In this document: piece after piece, positions 18,964-26,905 of the stretch | Layout: every line of letters starts with the position of its first letter | How positions within the stretch are numbered: position 1 is the stretch's first letter | DNA from: Micromonospora sp. HM5-17 | GTDB lineage: Bacteria; Actinomycetota; Actinomycetes; Mycobacteriales; Micromonosporaceae | Direction of reading: 5' to 3' | Assembly (NCBI RefSeq): GCF_003762835.1 | Contig: NZ_RJWA01000003.1 | Coordinates: forward strand, 806,001-870,000 | Length of the DNA: 64,000 nt | Translations under genes and position numbers: made by a program | The notes under the pieces: generated by a model | Database searches by the model: none | What the model was told of the DNA's origin: nothing | Seen by the model: only the letters and a program-made list of their open reading frames with translations

Positions 18964-19296
18964 ATGATCTTCATTACCGCCAAGTTCAAGGTGTTGCCGG
19001 AGTACGCCGACCAGTGGCCGGAGATCGTCAGGGAGTTCACGGAGGCGACCCGTGCCGAGCCCGGCTGCCTCTGGTTCGACTGGTCCCGCAGCCTCGACGA
19101 CCCGACGGAGTACGTCCTCGTCGAGGCGTTCCGGGACGGCGAGGCCGGTGCCGCGCACGTCGGGTCGGCGCACTTCCGGAAGGCGCAGCAGACGCTGCCG
19201 CCGCACCTCGCCGAGACGCCCCGGATCGTCAACACCACGATTCCGCAGGACGACTGGTCGGAACTGGGCGAGCTGGCCGTACCCGAGCGCGGCTGA
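18964..19296 (+). CDS. Antibiotic biosynthesis monooxygenase (ABM) domain protein
   Basis: 110-residue dimeric ferredoxin-like fold of the ABM/YgiN group. It contains FITAKFKVLPEYADQW, EPGCLWFDWSRS and the SAHFRKAQQTLPPHL segment typical of these small cofactor-free oxygenases or quinol monooxygenases. ATG 18964 follows a GAGGAGAG ribosome site. There is no biosynthetic cluster around it, so a general redox or detoxification role is more likely than antibiotic synthesis. Confidence 0.85.
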   Translation: MIFITAKFKVLPEYADQWPEIVREFTEATRAEPGCLWFDWSRSLDDPTEYVLVEAFRDGEAGAAHVGSAHFRKAQQTLPPHLAETPRIVNTTIPQDDWSELGELAVPERG

Positions 19297-19607
19297 TCCC
19301 GACGCGGCCCCGGGCCGGCGCCACCGGTGCCCCGCCCGGGGTCCGGTCGGTCCGGCCACCGCCCGGGTTCGTTACCGGGCGTGGCCCGGTCGGGTCGCGC
19401 ACCGGGGTGGCCCACCGGCGTCCTCGGTCGACCTGTCCACCGCCGTCATCATCAACGTGGAAGGCGGCCGACCGGTCGGTGGCTAGAATCGGCGGCGGTC
19501 CGGTCAGGACGTGTCGCCGTCGGGGTCCGGTTGGCAGGCACAGCAGCCGGACGAGTGTCGACATCGGATCGCGTGGGCAGCGGGGAGACGGCAGAAGGAG
19601 CACGGGC
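19297..19607. other. Intergenic region, no gene seen
   Basis: 311 bases between the ABM gene and the LLM oxidoreductase gene. The long upstream extension of the LLM reading frame here is arginine- and proline-rich and is not protein-like. AGAAGGAG at 19592-19599 is the ribosome binding site of the next gene. No promoter boxes are clear. Confidence 0.4.
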
Positions 19608-20480
19608 ATGGAACTCGGCCTGCAGATTCCCAACTTCACCTGGCCGAAGGGGCCGGCCGGCCTGCGTCACGATCTCGCCGCCGTCGCCCGTACGGCCGAC
19701 CAGGCGGGCTTCGGCTATCTCGCCCTGATGGACCACTTCTTCCAGGTCCCGGTATTCGGTCCGACCGAGGCGGAGATGCTGGAGGCGTACACCACGCTCG
19801 GCTACCTCGCCGCGCACACCGAGCGGGCCACCCTGCTGACCGTGGTCACCGGGGTGCACCACCGTCCGGCGGGTCTGCTCGCGAAGACCCTGACCACGCT
19901 GGACGTCCTCAGCGGCGGCCGGGTGATGCTCGGCATCGGCGCCGGGTGGAACGAGGAGGAGTCGCGCGGGCTCGGTTTCCCGTTCCCGCCCCTGTCCGAA
20001 CGGTACGAACTGCTCGAGGAGACGCTCCGGTACCTGCTGCAGATGTGGTCCGAGGACGACGGACCGTTCGACGGCACGCACATCCAGGCCAGGCGACTGC
20101 TCAACTCCCCGCAGCCGCTGACCCGGCCGCATCCGCCGATCATGATCGGTGGCGGCGGGGAGAAGAGGACGCTGCGGCTGGTCGCGAGGTACGCCCAGGC
20201 GTGCAACCTGTTCAACTCGCCGGATCTGGAGCACAAGCTTGACGTACTCCGCCGGCACTGCGAGGCCGAGGGGCGCGACTACAACGAGATCACCAAGACC
20301 GTCTACCACATCATGGACATCGGCGAGAACGGCGAGCGCACCGGCGAGTTGATCGACGAGCTACGCCGGCTGCACGACCTCGGCTTCGACGTGGCGATCG
20401 GCAACATGCCCCAGTTGCCCCGTCTCGACCTGCTGGAGCGGATCGGCACCGACGTCATTCCGGTCATCCGGCAGTTCTGA
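19608..20480 (+). CDS. LLM-class F420-dependent oxidoreductase
   Basis: TIM-barrel flavin/F420-type oxidoreductase of 290 residues. Typical blocks are GLQIPNFTW, LALMDHFFQ, LLTVVTGVHHRPAGLLAKTLTTLDVLSGGRVMLGIGAGW (split by position 75-115), YELLEETLRYLLQMW and PPIMIGGGGEKRTLRLVARYAQACNL near residues 175-205. ATG 19608 has an ideal AGAAGGAG upstream. Substrate unknown; actinobacteria carry dozens of paralogues. Confidence 0.88.
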   Translation: MELGLQIPNFTWPKGPAGLRHDLAAVARTADQAGFGYLALMDHFFQVPVFGPTEAEMLEAYTTLGYLAAHTERATLLTVVTGVHHRPAGLLAKTLTTLDVLSGGRVMLGIGAGWNEEESRGLGFPFPPLSERYELLEETLRYLLQMWSEDDGPFDGTHIQARRLLNSPQPLTRPHPPIMIGGGGEKRTLRLVARYAQACNLFNSPDLEHKLDVLRRHCEAEGRDYNEITKTVYHIMDIGENGERTGELIDELRRLHDLGFDVAIGNMPQLPRLDLLERIGTDVIPVIRQF

Positions 20481-20505
20481 CCGGCGGCGTCCGGCCCCGG
20501 CCATC

Positions 20506-20524
20506 GGCGTCCGGCCGGGACGCC
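20506..20524. terminator. Hairpin between convergent LLM and clpP genes
   Basis: GGCGTCC (20506-20512) and GGACGCC (20518-20524) form a 7-bp stem with a 5-base loop in the 118-base gap between convergent genes. It is placed to stop transcription from both sides. Confidence 0.5.
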
Positions 20525-20598
20525 GGCGGCCACGATCGCGGTCGCCGGCATCCCGGCAGGCATCGGCCGATCCGCCCCCCACCGCCGCCGTACCGGAG

Positions 20599-21222
20599 CT
20601 ATCTCCCGGCCCGGGACCCCGGCTGGAGCTGCGCGGCGCCTGCGATCACTTGGTCGATGAAGCCGTACTCCCGCGCCTCCTCCGCGGTGAACCAGCGGTC
20701 GCGGTCGGCGTCGGCCACGATCCGCTCGTACGTCTGCCCGGTGTGCCGGGCGATCGTCTCCAGCATGACGCGCTTGGTGTGCAGCATCTGCTCGGCCTGG
20801 ATGGCGATGTCGGCTGCCGTGCCGCCCATCCCGCCGTGCGGTTGGTGCATCACGATCCGGGTGTGCGGCAGCGCGTACCGCTTGCCCCGGGTGCCGGCGC
20901 AGAGCAGCAACTGGCCCATGGAGCCGGCCAACCCCAGGGCCACCGTGGAGACGTCGTTCTCGATGAACTGCATCGTGTCGTAGATCGCCATCCCGGCCGA
21001 GACCGAACCGCCCGGTGAGTTGATCCAGAGGGTGATGTCCCGGTTCGGGTGCTCGGCGGCGAGCAGCAGCAGTTGGGCGCAGATCCGGTTGGCCACCTCG
21101 TCGGTGACCTCGCTGCCGAGGAAGATGATCCGTTCGGCGAGCAGTCGCTTGTAGACGGAGTCGTCGAGGCCCCCGTGCGCCGGGTCGGCGCCGCGAGCCT
21201 CCGGGGTGTATGGGCTCGTCAT
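20599..21222 (-). CDS. clpP: ATP-dependent Clp protease proteolytic subunit
   Basis: Serine protease subunit of 207 residues. The triad is intact: Ser in LAGSMGQLLL, His in RIVMHQPHGG and Asp in DRDRWFTAEEAREYGFID. Other landmarks are RIIFLGSEV and LWINSPGGSVSAGMAIYDTM. It stands alone rather than in the usual clpP1P2-clpX order, so it is likely an additional paralogue. ATG 21222 (MTSPYTPEARG). The GLAGSMG context differs slightly from the common GMAASMG. Confidence 0.92.
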   Translation of the reverse strand: MTSPYTPEARGADPAHGGLDDSVYKRLLAERIIFLGSEVTDEVANRICAQLLLLAAEHPNRDITLWINSPGGSVSAGMAIYDTMQFIENDVSTVALGLAGSMGQLLLCAGTRGKRYALPHTRIVMHQPHGGMGGTAADIAIQAEQMLHTKRVMLETIARHTGQTYERIVADADRDRWFTAEEAREYGFIDQVIAGAAQLQPGSRAGR

Positions 21223-21602
21223 GGGGCTGAAGGTAGTGACGGCCGGGAGCCTTCGGACCGGACTTACGCGGAAAGCGTACGGGTTCAGCGGTCCGCGAAG
21301 TCACCGCCCGGGCCCCGACGTCGACCCGGTGGCGTCCGGCGGGCACCGTGTGCCGACCGTACGACACCGGCGCCTCCTGCGTGTCGCCGGCCTCCGCTGT
21401 CGCTCCCGGGCACCGGTGTCGCCCGGCCCCGCCGCCGGTCGACGAACGCCGCGGCGCCGCTTCCCCGCCCCGGCTCGCCCCCGGGGCCGGCCCGGAGCCG
21501 CCGCCGACCGTGTCGGGCCGACGGCTCGCCCGGTACGCGCAACGTCGCGCGAATCATCCCGGAATGCGGCACGATGAGGAGCAGACGGGAGGGGGCCAGG
21601 CG
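21223..21602. other. Divergent intergenic region clpP / nitroreductase
   Basis: 380 bases between divergent starts. No gene-like frame is seen. It should contain both promoters. The purine-rich GGGAGGGGG at about 21588-21596 serves as ribosome site for the nitroreductase. A near-start ATG at 21564 offers a 13-residue longer nitroreductase. Confidence 0.4.
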
Positions 21603-22610
21603 ATGATCGACGGAACGTACGGCGGGAACCGGTCCGCGACCGACGCGCTCGCCCGCGCCGCGGAGAACGCGGCCCACGCGCCGTCGGTGCACAACACCCA
21701 GCCCTGGCACTGGCGGGTGGAACCGGGGCTGCTCGAACTCTCCGTCGCCGAGGAGCGGCAACTCGGCGTCAGCGACCCCGACCGCCGGCTGCTCACCCTG
21801 AGCTGCGGCGCCGCCCTGCACCACGCCCGGATCACCCTCGTCGCCGACGGGTGGGCCGTACGGGTCGACCGGCTTCCGGACCCGGCCCGGCCCAACCTGC
21901 TCGCCCGGATCACCCCCACCGGGCAGGCCCCGGCCCCGCCCGACGCGGCGGAACTGGTCAGCCGGATCCCGGAGCGGCACACCGACCGCCGACCGGTCAG
22001 CGACCAGGAGGTGCCGCCGGCGGCGCTGGACGCGATCGTCGCGGCGGCCGCCCCGCAGGGCGCCCAGGTGCAGATCCTCGACGACGACGAGGTGATCGAA
22101 CTCGCCGCCGCGGCCGGGCGGGCCGGCGGCCTGATCGCCGAGGACCCGGCGCTGCGGGAGGAGCTGGCGTACTGGACCAGCCGGGCGGCCTCGAAGGGCG
22201 CCGGCCTGCCGGCCGAGGTGCTGCTGGAGCACGCGCCGCAGACCACCGTGCCGGCCCGGGACTTCGGTCGCCCCGGCACCCTGCCGGTCGGCCCGGGTCA
22301 CGATCAGGCCGCTGTCTACGGGATCCTCTTCGGCGACGAGGACGAGCCGGAGAGCTGGCTACGGGCCGGGGAGGCGCTCTCCGCCGCCTGGCTGACCGCC
22401 ACCCGGTTCGGGGTCTCCATGGTCCCGCTCAGCGGGGTGATCGAGGTCCCCGTCACCCGGCAGATCCTGCGGCAGATGCTCGCCGGTCTCGGGCAGCCAT
22501 ACCTGGCACTGCGGCTCGGGCTGCCCGACCCGGCGTACCAGCGGCCGGTGCCGCGAACGCCGCGGCTGCCGACGGACGAGACCGTGGAAAGGCCGGAGGC
22601 GGGGGAGTAG
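21603..22610 (+). CDS. Acg-family FMN-binding nitroreductase-like protein
   Basis: 335-residue protein of the Acg (Rv2032) type, a double nitroreductase fold. Signature blocks are AAHAPSVHNTQPWHWRV, LTLSCGAALHHARI, IPERHTDRRPVS and LGQPYLALRLGLP. In mycobacteria such proteins are dormancy- and stress-induced and may sequester flavin instead of reducing nitro compounds. ATG 21603 follows the GGGAGGGGG ribosome site; ATG 21564 is an alternative. Confidence 0.85.
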   Translation: MIDGTYGGNRSATDALARAAENAAHAPSVHNTQPWHWRVEPGLLELSVAEERQLGVSDPDRRLLTLSCGAALHHARITLVADGWAVRVDRLPDPARPNLLARITPTGQAPAPPDAAELVSRIPERHTDRRPVSDQEVPPAALDAIVAAAAPQGAQVQILDDDEVIELAAAAGRAGGLIAEDPALREELAYWTSRAASKGAGLPAEVLLEHAPQTTVPARDFGRPGTLPVGPGHDQAAVYGILFGDEDEPESWLRAGEALSAAWLTATRFGVSMVPLSGVIEVPVTRQILRQMLAGLGQPYLALRLGLPDPAYQRPVPRTPRLPTDETVERPEAGE

Positions 22611-22784
22611 CCGGCCGCCTCGCGCGCGTGGCCGGCGGTCCACCGAGCCGGCGGCGCGCGGCCGACTACTATCGTGATCTCAGCGGCCTGTCGCTGGAGC
22701 GGCGACCCGACGGCCCGATTCTCGGAGCAGTCGGAGGACCCAGCTCGTGACGGCCCGGACCATGTGATCGAGGAAGGGGCCACG

Positions 22785-23279
22785 GTGGCGGCCACAGAAC
22801 GTACTCTTGTCCTGCTCAAACCCGACGCGGTGGCGCGGGGTCTGACCGGGCGCCTGGTGCAGCGGTTCGAGGACGCCGGTCTGAAGATCGTCGGTCTGAA
22901 GATGAAGCAGATGGACGCGGACTTCACCCGCCGGCACTACTTCGACCTGGAGGAGCGCTTCGGCAAGACGGTGTACGACGCCACGGCCGCGTACATGCAG
23001 CAGGGTCCGGTCGTCGCCCTGGTGCTCGAAGGGGTGGACGCGGTGGCCAACGTTCGCCGGTTGATCGGGCCGACCTTCCCGGACCAGGCCGCGCCCGGCA
23101 CGATCCGGGGCGACTTCGCGCACATGTCGAAGGCGTACGCCGAGGGGGCCGGCAAGGCCATCGCCAACCTGGTGCACGCCTCGGGGAGCGTCGACGAGGC
23201 GAAGTACGAGGTGCAGCTCTGGTTCGGCGACGACGAGCAGTTCGACTACCAGACCGTCGCCGAGCGCTACGTCTTCTAG
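22785..23279 (+). CDS. ndk: Nucleoside diphosphate kinase, atypical
   Basis: Transfers the gamma phosphate between nucleotides. ERTLVLLKPDAVARGL, GLKIVGLKMKQM, GPVVALVLEG, NVRRLIGPT and APGTIRGDF are classical, and the active-site His sits in NLVHASGS. At 164 residues it is about 25 longer than the usual bacterial enzyme, because of an extra helix-like segment AHMSKAYAEGAGKAIA just before the His, and a C-terminal extension. GTG 22785 follows AGGAAGGGG. A standard-length ndk probably exists elsewhere in the genome. A 13-bp hairpin follows. Confidence 0.85.
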   Translation: MAATERTLVLLKPDAVARGLTGRLVQRFEDAGLKIVGLKMKQMDADFTRRHYFDLEERFGKTVYDATAAYMQQGPVVALVLEGVDAVANVRRLIGPTFPDQAAPGTIRGDFAHMSKAYAEGAGKAIANLVHASGSVDEAKYEVQLWFGDDEQFDYQTVAERYVF

Positions 23280-23305
23280 CCGCCCGAGTCGTCTCGCCGC
23301 CCGCC

Positions 23306-23340
23306 CGCGGGCCGTGGAACCGGGTGGTCCACGGCCCGCG
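23306..23340 (+). terminator. 13-bp hairpin after ndk
   Basis: CGCGGGCCGTGGA (23306-23318) pairs with TCCACGGCCCGCG (23328-23340) around a 9-base loop, 27 bases after the ndk stop. A strong intrinsic-type terminator without a U tract. Confidence 0.75.
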
Positions 23341-23589
23341 TCCTCTCCCAGGCCGAGCTCCGCGCCGAGACGGTGACGGACCATGGCGTACGGCTCCGCC
23401 GGCCGTCGCACCGGCAACGCTATGTATCGGTATCGTCGCGTCACAAGCGGGCAAGGGCACCGGGTGAACTGGCCGTTTGGGCGACTTGACCGACATTCCC
23501 GGCTCATCGATTGACCCGCCACCGGTTCCTCGCGCCGGTCGGGAACGTGGCGGCCACCGGACCCGACGAGTGTCGCCGGCGGGACGCGG

Positions 23590-25188
23590 TCAACCGACCA
23601 GGCCGAGGGCCTCGGCGGCGGCCCGTCCGTTGGCGTGGCTGGCCCCGTACGTCAGGACGAAGGCGCGGGCGCCGGCCGGGCGCCAGCGCGACGGCCAGCC
23701 CATCTCGACGACGGTGACCGGGTGTCGGGCGGCCAGCGCCTCGATCAGCCCGGGCCCGCCGGGTAGCTGGTGCAGCCGCCGCCCGACCAGCACGATCGGC
23801 CGGTCGCCGGCCCGGGCGGCCAGGTCCTCGGCGTCGGCCTCGGCGGCGACGACCCGGAGCTGCTCGACACCGTTCAGGTGCGGTCCGAGGCCCCACGGCA
23901 CGCGTCCCTCGGCGATCGTCGAGGCGGAGAAGAGCTGCACGACGAGCGGGCGGGTGAGCCGGTCCACCACACCCTCGACCCGGACGGCGCGCCGCGCGGC
24001 GGCGTAGCCGAGCGCCTCCACGGGCGACCTGCTGCCCGGTGCGGCGGCGCCGTCCGGCCGACGGATGGCGTCGCCCGAGCGACCAGGGGCGACGTCCGGG
24101 CTGCCGGTGGCGCCCGGTCCGGGCGTGGCGCCCGGAGCCGACGGGCCGGCGGCGCGATCGGTGACCCGGGCCGAGGCCGGGAGGCCGGCGGCCTGGGTCC
24201 AGGCGGCGAGGGCGGCGACCCGTTCGGCGGCCTCCTCGACCCGGGACACGGCGAGGCGTCCGTCGCGCAGTGCCGCGACGATCTCGGCGACCACCTCCTC
24301 GACCAGGTCGGCGTCGACCTGGGCGCCGATGCAGAGCAGGTCCGCCCCGGCGGCGAGGGCCCGGACGGCGGCCGACCCCACGCCCCCGGCGGACGCCGAG
24401 GCGCCCTTCATCTCCAGCGCGTCGGTGAGGACCGCCCCGGCGAAGGCGTACTCGGTGCGGAGCAGGTCCACCAGGACGGCGCGGCTGAACGTGGCCGGGC
24501 CGTCGCCGGTCAGCGCCGGGACCCGGATGTGGGCGGTCATGATGGCCCTGACGTCAGCGGCGATCACCGCCGCGAAGGGCGGCAGGTCGCGACTCCGCAG
24601 CACGTCGGCGGGTACGTCCACGGTCGGCAGTTCCAGGTGGGAGTCGGCGATCGTGGCGCCGTGCCCGGGGAAGTGCTTGGCGCAGGCGGCGACCCCGGCG
24701 GCCTGGAGTCCCGCCACCGCGGCGGCGGCGTGCGCGGCGACCCGGGCCGGGTCGGCCCCGAACGCCCGGGTACCGATGATCGGGTTGTCGTCGGCGGTGT
24801 TGACGTCGACGGTCGGGGCGAGGTCGAGGGTGATCCCGACCGCGGTGAGGTCGGTGCCGATCGCGTGGTACACCTGCCGGGTCAGGGCGGGGTCGTCGAC
24901 CACGCCGAGGGCCGCGTTCCCGGGGTAGGGGCTGCCGGTGGCGTGGGCGAGCCGGGTGACGTCGCCCCCCTCCTCGTCGATCGCGACCAGGACGTCCGGC
25001 CGGGCCTCGCGCAGCGCGGCGGTGAGCGCGGCGACCTGGTCGGGATGGTCGATGTTCCGACCGAACAGGGTGTGCCCGGCCAGCCCCTCGGCGACCAGGT
25101 CGAGCGCCCAGCCGGGCGGGGCGGTCCCGGGGAAGGCGGCGAGCAGCGTCCGTAGGGCGAGCCGGCGGAGTCCGGGGTCGGTCGGCAA
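23590..25188 (-). CDS. nagZ: Glycoside hydrolase family 3, NagZ-like beta-N-acetylhexosaminidase
   Basis: 532-residue GH3 enzyme that releases GlcNAc, probably from cell-wall or chitin fragments. The barrel has AIDEEGGDVTRL, KHFPGHGATIADSHLELP (the catalytic His/Asp loop, near residue 170) and the nucleophile region VLTDALEMKGAS. A second, Rossmann-like domain follows after a Pro/Gly/Ser-rich linker (about residues 385-430). The start is TTG 25188, supported by AGGAGGA 6 bases upstream and by the natural N terminus LPTDPGLRRLALRTLL. No signal peptide, so cytoplasmic. It is divergent from the ROK repressor, which very likely controls it. Confidence 0.88.
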   Translation of the reverse strand: MPTDPGLRRLALRTLLAAFPGTAPPGWALDLVAEGLAGHTLFGRNIDHPDQVAALTAALREARPDVLVAIDEEGGDVTRLAHATGSPYPGNAALGVVDDPALTRQVYHAIGTDLTAVGITLDLAPTVDVNTADDNPIIGTRAFGADPARVAAHAAAAVAGLQAAGVAACAKHFPGHGATIADSHLELPTVDVPADVLRSRDLPPFAAVIAADVRAIMTAHIRVPALTGDGPATFSRAVLVDLLRTEYAFAGAVLTDALEMKGASASAGGVGSAAVRALAAGADLLCIGAQVDADLVEEVVAEIVAALRDGRLAVSRVEEAAERVAALAAWTQAAGLPASARVTDRAAGPSAPGATPGPGATGSPDVAPGRSGDAIRRPDGAAAPGSRSPVEALGYAAARRAVRVEGVVDRLTRPLVVQLFSASTIAEGRVPWGLGPHLNGVEQLRVVAAEADAEDLAARAGDRPIVLVGRRLHQLPGGPGLIEALAARHPVTVVEMGWPSRWRPAGARAFVLTYGASHANGRAAAEALGLVG

Positions 25189-25512
25189 CGGATCCTCCTG
25201 TGATCGTTTTCCGGGTGCGAGTGTCGCACCGGTGCGGGCCGGTCCGGGGCCGGGAGCCGCGAACGACGCCGGTGCCGCCGAGCATGCGTACCCGAACCCG
25301 TCCTCCCCGGTTCCGGCGGTCCGGGCGGTGGCGATGCCGGCCGCGGAGCGCCGGGTCGATGATCGCGATTCCCCCGTTGGTCCCGCCTCCCCGCCCCGAG
25401 TGGTGGGTCCGGAGAGGTCCGTCCCGGGATCACGCGGCACCGGATCGGCCTAGCACCCCCGCCTCGCCGGCCCATTACGCTACGTCTACTCCCCCGAAGG
25501 CTAGGCTGGAAA

Positions 25513-25529
25513 TTAGGAAACTTACCTAA
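25513..25529. promoter_or_regulatory. ROK-type operator palindrome
   Basis: A 17-base inverted repeat (TTAGG, 7-base centre, CCTAA) in an A/T-rich patch, 10 bases before the ROK gene and in the divergent region with nagZ. It resembles operators of actinobacterial ROK repressors such as CsnR (AGGAAA...TTTCCT type). It likely mediates autorepression and repression of nagZ. Confidence 0.65.
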
Positions 25530-25538
25530 AGCACGAGG

Positions 25539-26720
25539 ATGCGTATGGCCAACACCCGGCTGCCCGGTACCCCCCGTTTGCTTCGCGCGCTCAACGACCG
25601 CGCGGCACTGGAGCTGTTGCTCACGCGGGGTCCGCTCACCCGGGCACAGCTGGGTGAACTGACCGGGCTGTCGAAGGTCACCGCCTCCCAGCTCGTGGAG
25701 CGGCTGGAGGAGCGGGGGCTGGTGACCCGGGTCGGCGAGCAGGCCGGCGGGCGGGGCCCGAACGCGCAGCTCTACGCCGTACGGCCGGGGAGCGCGCACG
25801 TGGTCGGCGTCGACGTGGGGCCGGACCGGGTGGTGGCCGCCTGTGCCGACATCACCGGTGAGGTGATCGGCCGGGTGGAGCAGTCCACCCGGGACACCGA
25901 CGACCCGGTCGGCGTCGTCCACAACGCGGTGGTGCAGGCGGCGAGCGAGGCCCGGGCCGACCTCGCCGGCGTCCGCCGGGTGGTGCTCGGCACCCCGGGG
26001 CTGGTCGACCCGAACACCGGGGACATCACCTTCGCGTTCAACCTGCCGCGCTGGCACCGTGGTCTGCTCGCCGCGCTCCGCGAGGACCTGGACACCCCGG
26101 TGTACTTCGAGAACGACGTCAACCTCGCGGCGGTCGCCGAGGCGGAGTCGGGGGCGGCCCGCGGGGTGAAGGACTTCATCCTGGTCTGGCTCGGCGTCGG
26201 CATCGGTCTGGCGATCGTCCTGAACGGACGGCTGCACCACGGCGCCACCGGCGCGGCGGGCGAGATCGGCTACCTGCCGGTACCGGGAGCGGAGATCCCG
26301 CGCGACGCCTCACGCCGGGCGAAGCCGCCCTTCGGCCAGCTGGCCGGCTCGGACGCGGTCCGGGCGGTGGCCCGGGAGCACGGCTTCCGGGCCGGTACGG
26401 CCGCGGACGCGATTCGGGCCGCGATCGCGGCGGGTACGGCGGGTGGACCGGTGCTGGACGAGGTGGCGCGCCGGCTGGCGCTCGGTGTGGCCAGCAGTTG
26501 CGTGGTGCTCGACCCGCCGCTGGTGGTGCTGGCCGGCGAGGTCGGCCAGGCGGGCGGCACCGCGCTCGCCGAGCGGGTGCAGCACGAGGTGGCCGCCATC
26601 ACCCTGGTCGCGCCCCGCGTGGTGCCGACGGAGCTGACCGAGGAGCCGGTGCTGCGCGGCGCGCTGCGGATCGCGCTCGACGCGGTCCGCGACGAGGTCT
26701 TCGGATCCACGGTGGGGTGA
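25539..26720 (+). CDS. ROK-family transcriptional repressor
   Basis: 393-residue sugar-responsive regulator. A winged-helix MarR-like N terminus (LTRGPLTRAQLGELTGLSK, ASQLVERLEERGLV, residues about 25-65) precedes a ROK domain with VVGVDVGPDRV, LGTPGLVDP, VYFENDVNLAAVAE and GAAGEIGYLPVPG. The zinc-binding CxCGxxGC motif of sugar kinases is replaced, with only ASSCVV nearby, so it is a repressor more than a glucokinase. ATG 25539 or 25545 can start it. It faces nagZ across an operator, so GlcNAc or a muropeptide sugar is the likely inducer. Confidence 0.88.
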   Translation: MRMANTRLPGTPRLLRALNDRAALELLLTRGPLTRAQLGELTGLSKVTASQLVERLEERGLVTRVGEQAGGRGPNAQLYAVRPGSAHVVGVDVGPDRVVAACADITGEVIGRVEQSTRDTDDPVGVVHNAVVQAASEARADLAGVRRVVLGTPGLVDPNTGDITFAFNLPRWHRGLLAALREDLDTPVYFENDVNLAAVAEAESGAARGVKDFILVWLGVGIGLAIVLNGRLHHGATGAAGEIGYLPVPGAEIPRDASRRAKPPFGQLAGSDAVRAVAREHGFRAGTAADAIRAAIAAGTAGGPVLDEVARRLALGVASSCVVLDPPLVVLAGEVGQAGGTALAERVQHEVAAITLVAPRVVPTELTEEPVLRGALRIALDAVRDEVFGSTVG

Positions 26721-26795
26721 GTCGGCGGATCGCCTGACGCGGATCGGTGACACCGGCTCAGCGTCCCTGGTCGGGGGACGTGTAGATAGTTTTCG

Positions 26796-26811
26796 TCCTT
26801 CGTCAGAAGGA
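26796..26811. promoter_or_regulatory. TCCTTC-gtca-GAAGGA inverted repeat upstream of amidase
   Basis: Perfect 6-bp arms around GTCA (26796-26811), about 95 bases before the muramoyl amidase start and immediately after a TAGATAGTTTTCG A/T-rich tract. It may be an operator for the amidase promoter. Not the same motif as the ROK site at 25513. Confidence 0.4.
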
Positions 26812-26905
26812 TGCAACCTCTCGACATAGACGATCGCGACGCTATACGGTACGGCCACCCGGCGCCCCGACCCCCAGGGCGTCCGATCGTTCGGGAGGAG
26901 TGACG

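Noticed and set aside
18723-19607. Long N-terminal extension of the LLM oxidoreductase at 19608
   Set aside because: The upstream frame is Arg/Pro-rich, overlaps the ABM gene in another frame and precedes an excellent ribosome site at 19592-19599.
18964-20480. ABM monooxygenase and LLM oxidoreductase as a two-gene biosynthetic unit
   Set aside because: A 311-base gap with no coupling separates them and no pathway link is visible.
25539-26720. Glucokinase function for the ROK protein
   Set aside because: An N-terminal winged helix is present and the zinc-binding cysteine motif of ROK kinases is not, so a repressor is the better reading.
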